Position numbers and translations under genes: made by a program
Notes under the pieces: model-generated
Seen by the model: only the letters and a program-made list of their open reading frames with translations
Told to the model about the DNA's origin: nothing
Databases searched by the model: none
Source: Firmicutes bacterium CAG:110
GTDB lineage: Bacteria > Bacillota > Clostridia > Oscillospirales > Oscillospiraceae
NCBI GenBank assembly: GCA_000434635.1
Contig: HF988080.1
Location: 9,320-25,428, forward strand
Direction: 5' to 3'
Length of the DNA stretch: 16,109 nt
In this document: piece by piece, positions 14,675 to 16,109 of the stretch
Layout: each line of letters starts with the position of its first letter
How positions within the stretch are numbered: position 1 is the first letter of the stretch

Positions 14675-16057
14675 TCAGACCGTCAGGTTCTGAATCCACT
14701 TGCCCTGTTTCAGCATGACCGTACCAATGACGCACTTGATGAAGTCGGTAGCCTGACAGATAGCGTACAGCGGCAGAATGGGCAGGTTCGTAAACCGGCT
14801 CAGGCAGAAGGCCAGCGGCACGCAGAACACCCACATGAAGCAGCTGTCAAACAGGAACGTCACGAAGGTCTGTCCGCCGGAACGGAGGGTGAAATAGGTG
14901 GCGTTGAGATAGGAGCCGAAGGGCATCATCACGGCGGAGATCCAGATCAGCTGCGCCGCCAGATGCCGCACGGCGTCGGTGGTGTTGTAGATGCCGGGGA
15001 ACGCCTCGGAAACCGCCGCCATCAGGCCGCCGAACATGACGCCCGACGCAATGGACACGGCGATGAGCTTCCGGTTGGTGTCCCGCACGTCCTCCTCCGA
15101 GTGCCCCGCGCCCAGCATCTGCCCCATGATAATGCCAACGGAATTGCCCATGGAAAGATAGACGACGCTCCCCAGATTGAACAGGGTGCTGCAAATGTTC
15201 ATTGCAGGCACCACGTCCAGCCCGCAGGTGGAGTAGCACTGGTTCAGGACGGCCATGCCGCTGGACCAGAGGAATTCGTTGACCAGCAGGGGCATACCCT
15301 TGATGGTGATGGATCTCAGTAGCTTGCCGGGGATGTACATGGAACGGTAAGCGCCTACGATAAAGGCGTTGCGGGCTTTGTGGCCGTGTGTCCACCCCGC
15401 CACGATGGCAAGCTCCACGTACCGGGAAATGACCGTGGCGATGGCCGCGCCCTCCACGCCCATTTCCGGCGCGCCGAATTTGCCGAAGATCAGGATGTAA
15501 TTCAGCACCAGATTCACGAACACCGCCGCAATGCCGCCCAGCATGGGGATGAAAGTCTCCCCGGTCTCCCGGAGGGTGCTGGAATAGGTGTTGGTCAGGG
15601 CGAAGGGCAAAAAGCCCCAGAGCATGATGGCCAGATATTTAAGGCCGTGATCCAGCGCCCCGGCGGCAGTGGCGGCGTCGCCCTCGCCGGTGAGGTAAAG
15701 TCCAATCAGACTGGAACCGCCCAGCAGGAAAATGGCCGCGCCCACCAAAGAGATGACGATACAGATCAGGAACTTAAACCGGAAGGTGTGGCGGATGCCC
15801 TCGTCATCCTTGGAGCCGTAGAACTGGGCGGTGAAGATACCCGCGCCGGAGCTTGCGCCGAAGACGCACAGGTTGAATACGAACAGCAGGCCGTTGACGA
15901 TGGAAACGCCGCTCATGGGAACGGTGCCGACCTGCCCGACCATGATGTTGTCCAGCAGGGACACAAAGTTGGTGATGCCGTTCTGGATGATAATGGGGAC
16001 GGCTACCCCAAAGACCCGGCGGTAAAACGCCTTGTCTCCGATGTAACGATGATGCAT
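14675..16057 (-). CDS. MATE family multidrug/toxin efflux transporter
   Basis: A 460-residue, 12-segment transporter of standard MATE length. It starts MHHRYIGDKAFYRRVFGVA and has the typical LLDNIMVGQVGT in the first helix pair, ASSGAGIFTAQFYG, LRETGETFIPMLGG and NLVLNYILIFGKFGAPEMGV. The matching second-half motifs are NEFLWSSGMAVLNQCY, GNSVGIIMGQMLGAG and FTLRSGGQTFVTF. Such proteins export drugs or metabolites in exchange for Na+ or H+. The substrate and ion cannot be read here. GAGG lies 5 nt before the ATG. It converges with the HMA gene. Short exact inverted repeats bracket the gene (3 nt from the stop and about 28 nt from the start). The promoter may lie in the last 50 nt of the window or beyond it. 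Confidence 0.93.
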   Translation of the reverse strand: MHHRYIGDKAFYRRVFGVAVPIIIQNGITNFVSLLDNIMVGQVGTVPMSGVSIVNGLLFVFNLCVFGASSGAGIFTAQFYGSKDDEGIRHTFRFKFLICIVISLVGAAIFLLGGSSLIGLYLTGEGDAATAAGALDHGLKYLAIMLWGFLPFALTNTYSSTLRETGETFIPMLGGIAAVFVNLVLNYILIFGKFGAPEMGVEGAAIATVISRYVELAIVAGWTHGHKARNAFIVGAYRSMYIPGKLLRSITIKGMPLLVNEFLWSSGMAVLNQCYSTCGLDVVPAMNICSTLFNLGSVVYLSMGNSVGIIMGQMLGAGHSEEDVRDTNRKLIAVSIASGVMFGGLMAAVSEAFPGIYNTTDAVRHLAAQLIWISAVMMPFGSYLNATYFTLRSGGQTFVTFLFDSCFMWVFCVPLAFCLSRFTNLPILPLYAICQATDFIKCVIGTVMLKQGKWIQNLTV

Positions 16058-16085
16058 AAAAACCTCAAATCAGAATTTTTCATAC

Positions 16086-16105
16086 TATTTCCTGATTAAA
16101 ATCTT
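16086..16105 (-). repeat. Inverted repeat, copy upstream of the MATE start codon
   Basis: TATTTCCTGATTAAAATCTT is the exact reverse complement of 14652..14671. It lies 28 nt before the MATE start, near the window edge, so it is unknown whether it also forms a hairpin with sequence beyond 16109 as the other copy does. Confidence 0.8.
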
Positions 16106-16109
16106 AATT

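Noticed and set aside
15380..16099. A 239-codon plus-strand frame opposite the MATE gene
   Set aside because: Antisense shadow without ribosome binding site or recognisable domain.

Overview
The window looks like ordinary chromosome from a fairly GC-rich, probably spore-forming member of the Clostridia (Firmicutes), most likely Oscillospiraceae/Ruminococcaceae. This rests on gene content: HemZ, a SpoVB/YabM-type flippase, a YtvI-type AI-2E permease, the flippase-HU-RqcP order next to the sporulation/division genes, a PheB-type ACT protein, and GGAGG-type ribosome binding sites. The family-level placement is inference. There are no rRNA or tRNA genes, transposases, phage genes or CRISPR arrays.

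Left block (10..10398, all minus strand). Read in the direction of transcription, the order is recJ, rel (bifunctional (p)ppGpp synthetase/hydrolase), dtd (D-aminoacyl-tRNA deacylase), a glyoxalase-II-like metallo-hydrolase, hemZ, an ATZ/TRZ-type amidohydrolase homologue, a lipid-linked-sugar flippase, HU and rqcP. Gaps are 3-32 nt as far as the flippase, so recJ to flippase is probably one operon driven by an extended -10 promoter at 10434..10462. HU and rqcP have their own good promoter at 589..618. The block combines DNA repair, stringent response, translation quality control and haem synthesis. Its odd member is the amidohydrolase at 2264..3580, which keeps half of its active site and has lost the other half.

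Middle block (10486..13144). A YtvI-type permease (minus strand, TTG start) diverges from a plus-strand pair: a PheB-like ACT protein, then a 250-residue aspartate kinase with no ACT domains. The two are separated by a terminator and a striking 163-nt nested palindrome (12178..12340).

Right block (13188..16109). A compact amidohydrolase with a complete metal-binding set (minus strand), followed by a possible 13-codon ORF and a shared terminator, diverges from a small GMxCxxC metal-binding protein (plus strand). The latter has a near-consensus promoter with a palindrome around its -35 box. A MATE-family exporter (minus strand) ends the window, and 20-bp inverted repeats bracket it closely.

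The best candidates for something undescribed are the amidohydrolase with a half-lost active site, the 163-nt palindrome in front of the ACT-less aspartokinase, and the inverted repeats around the MATE gene. None of them proves a new system from sequence alone.
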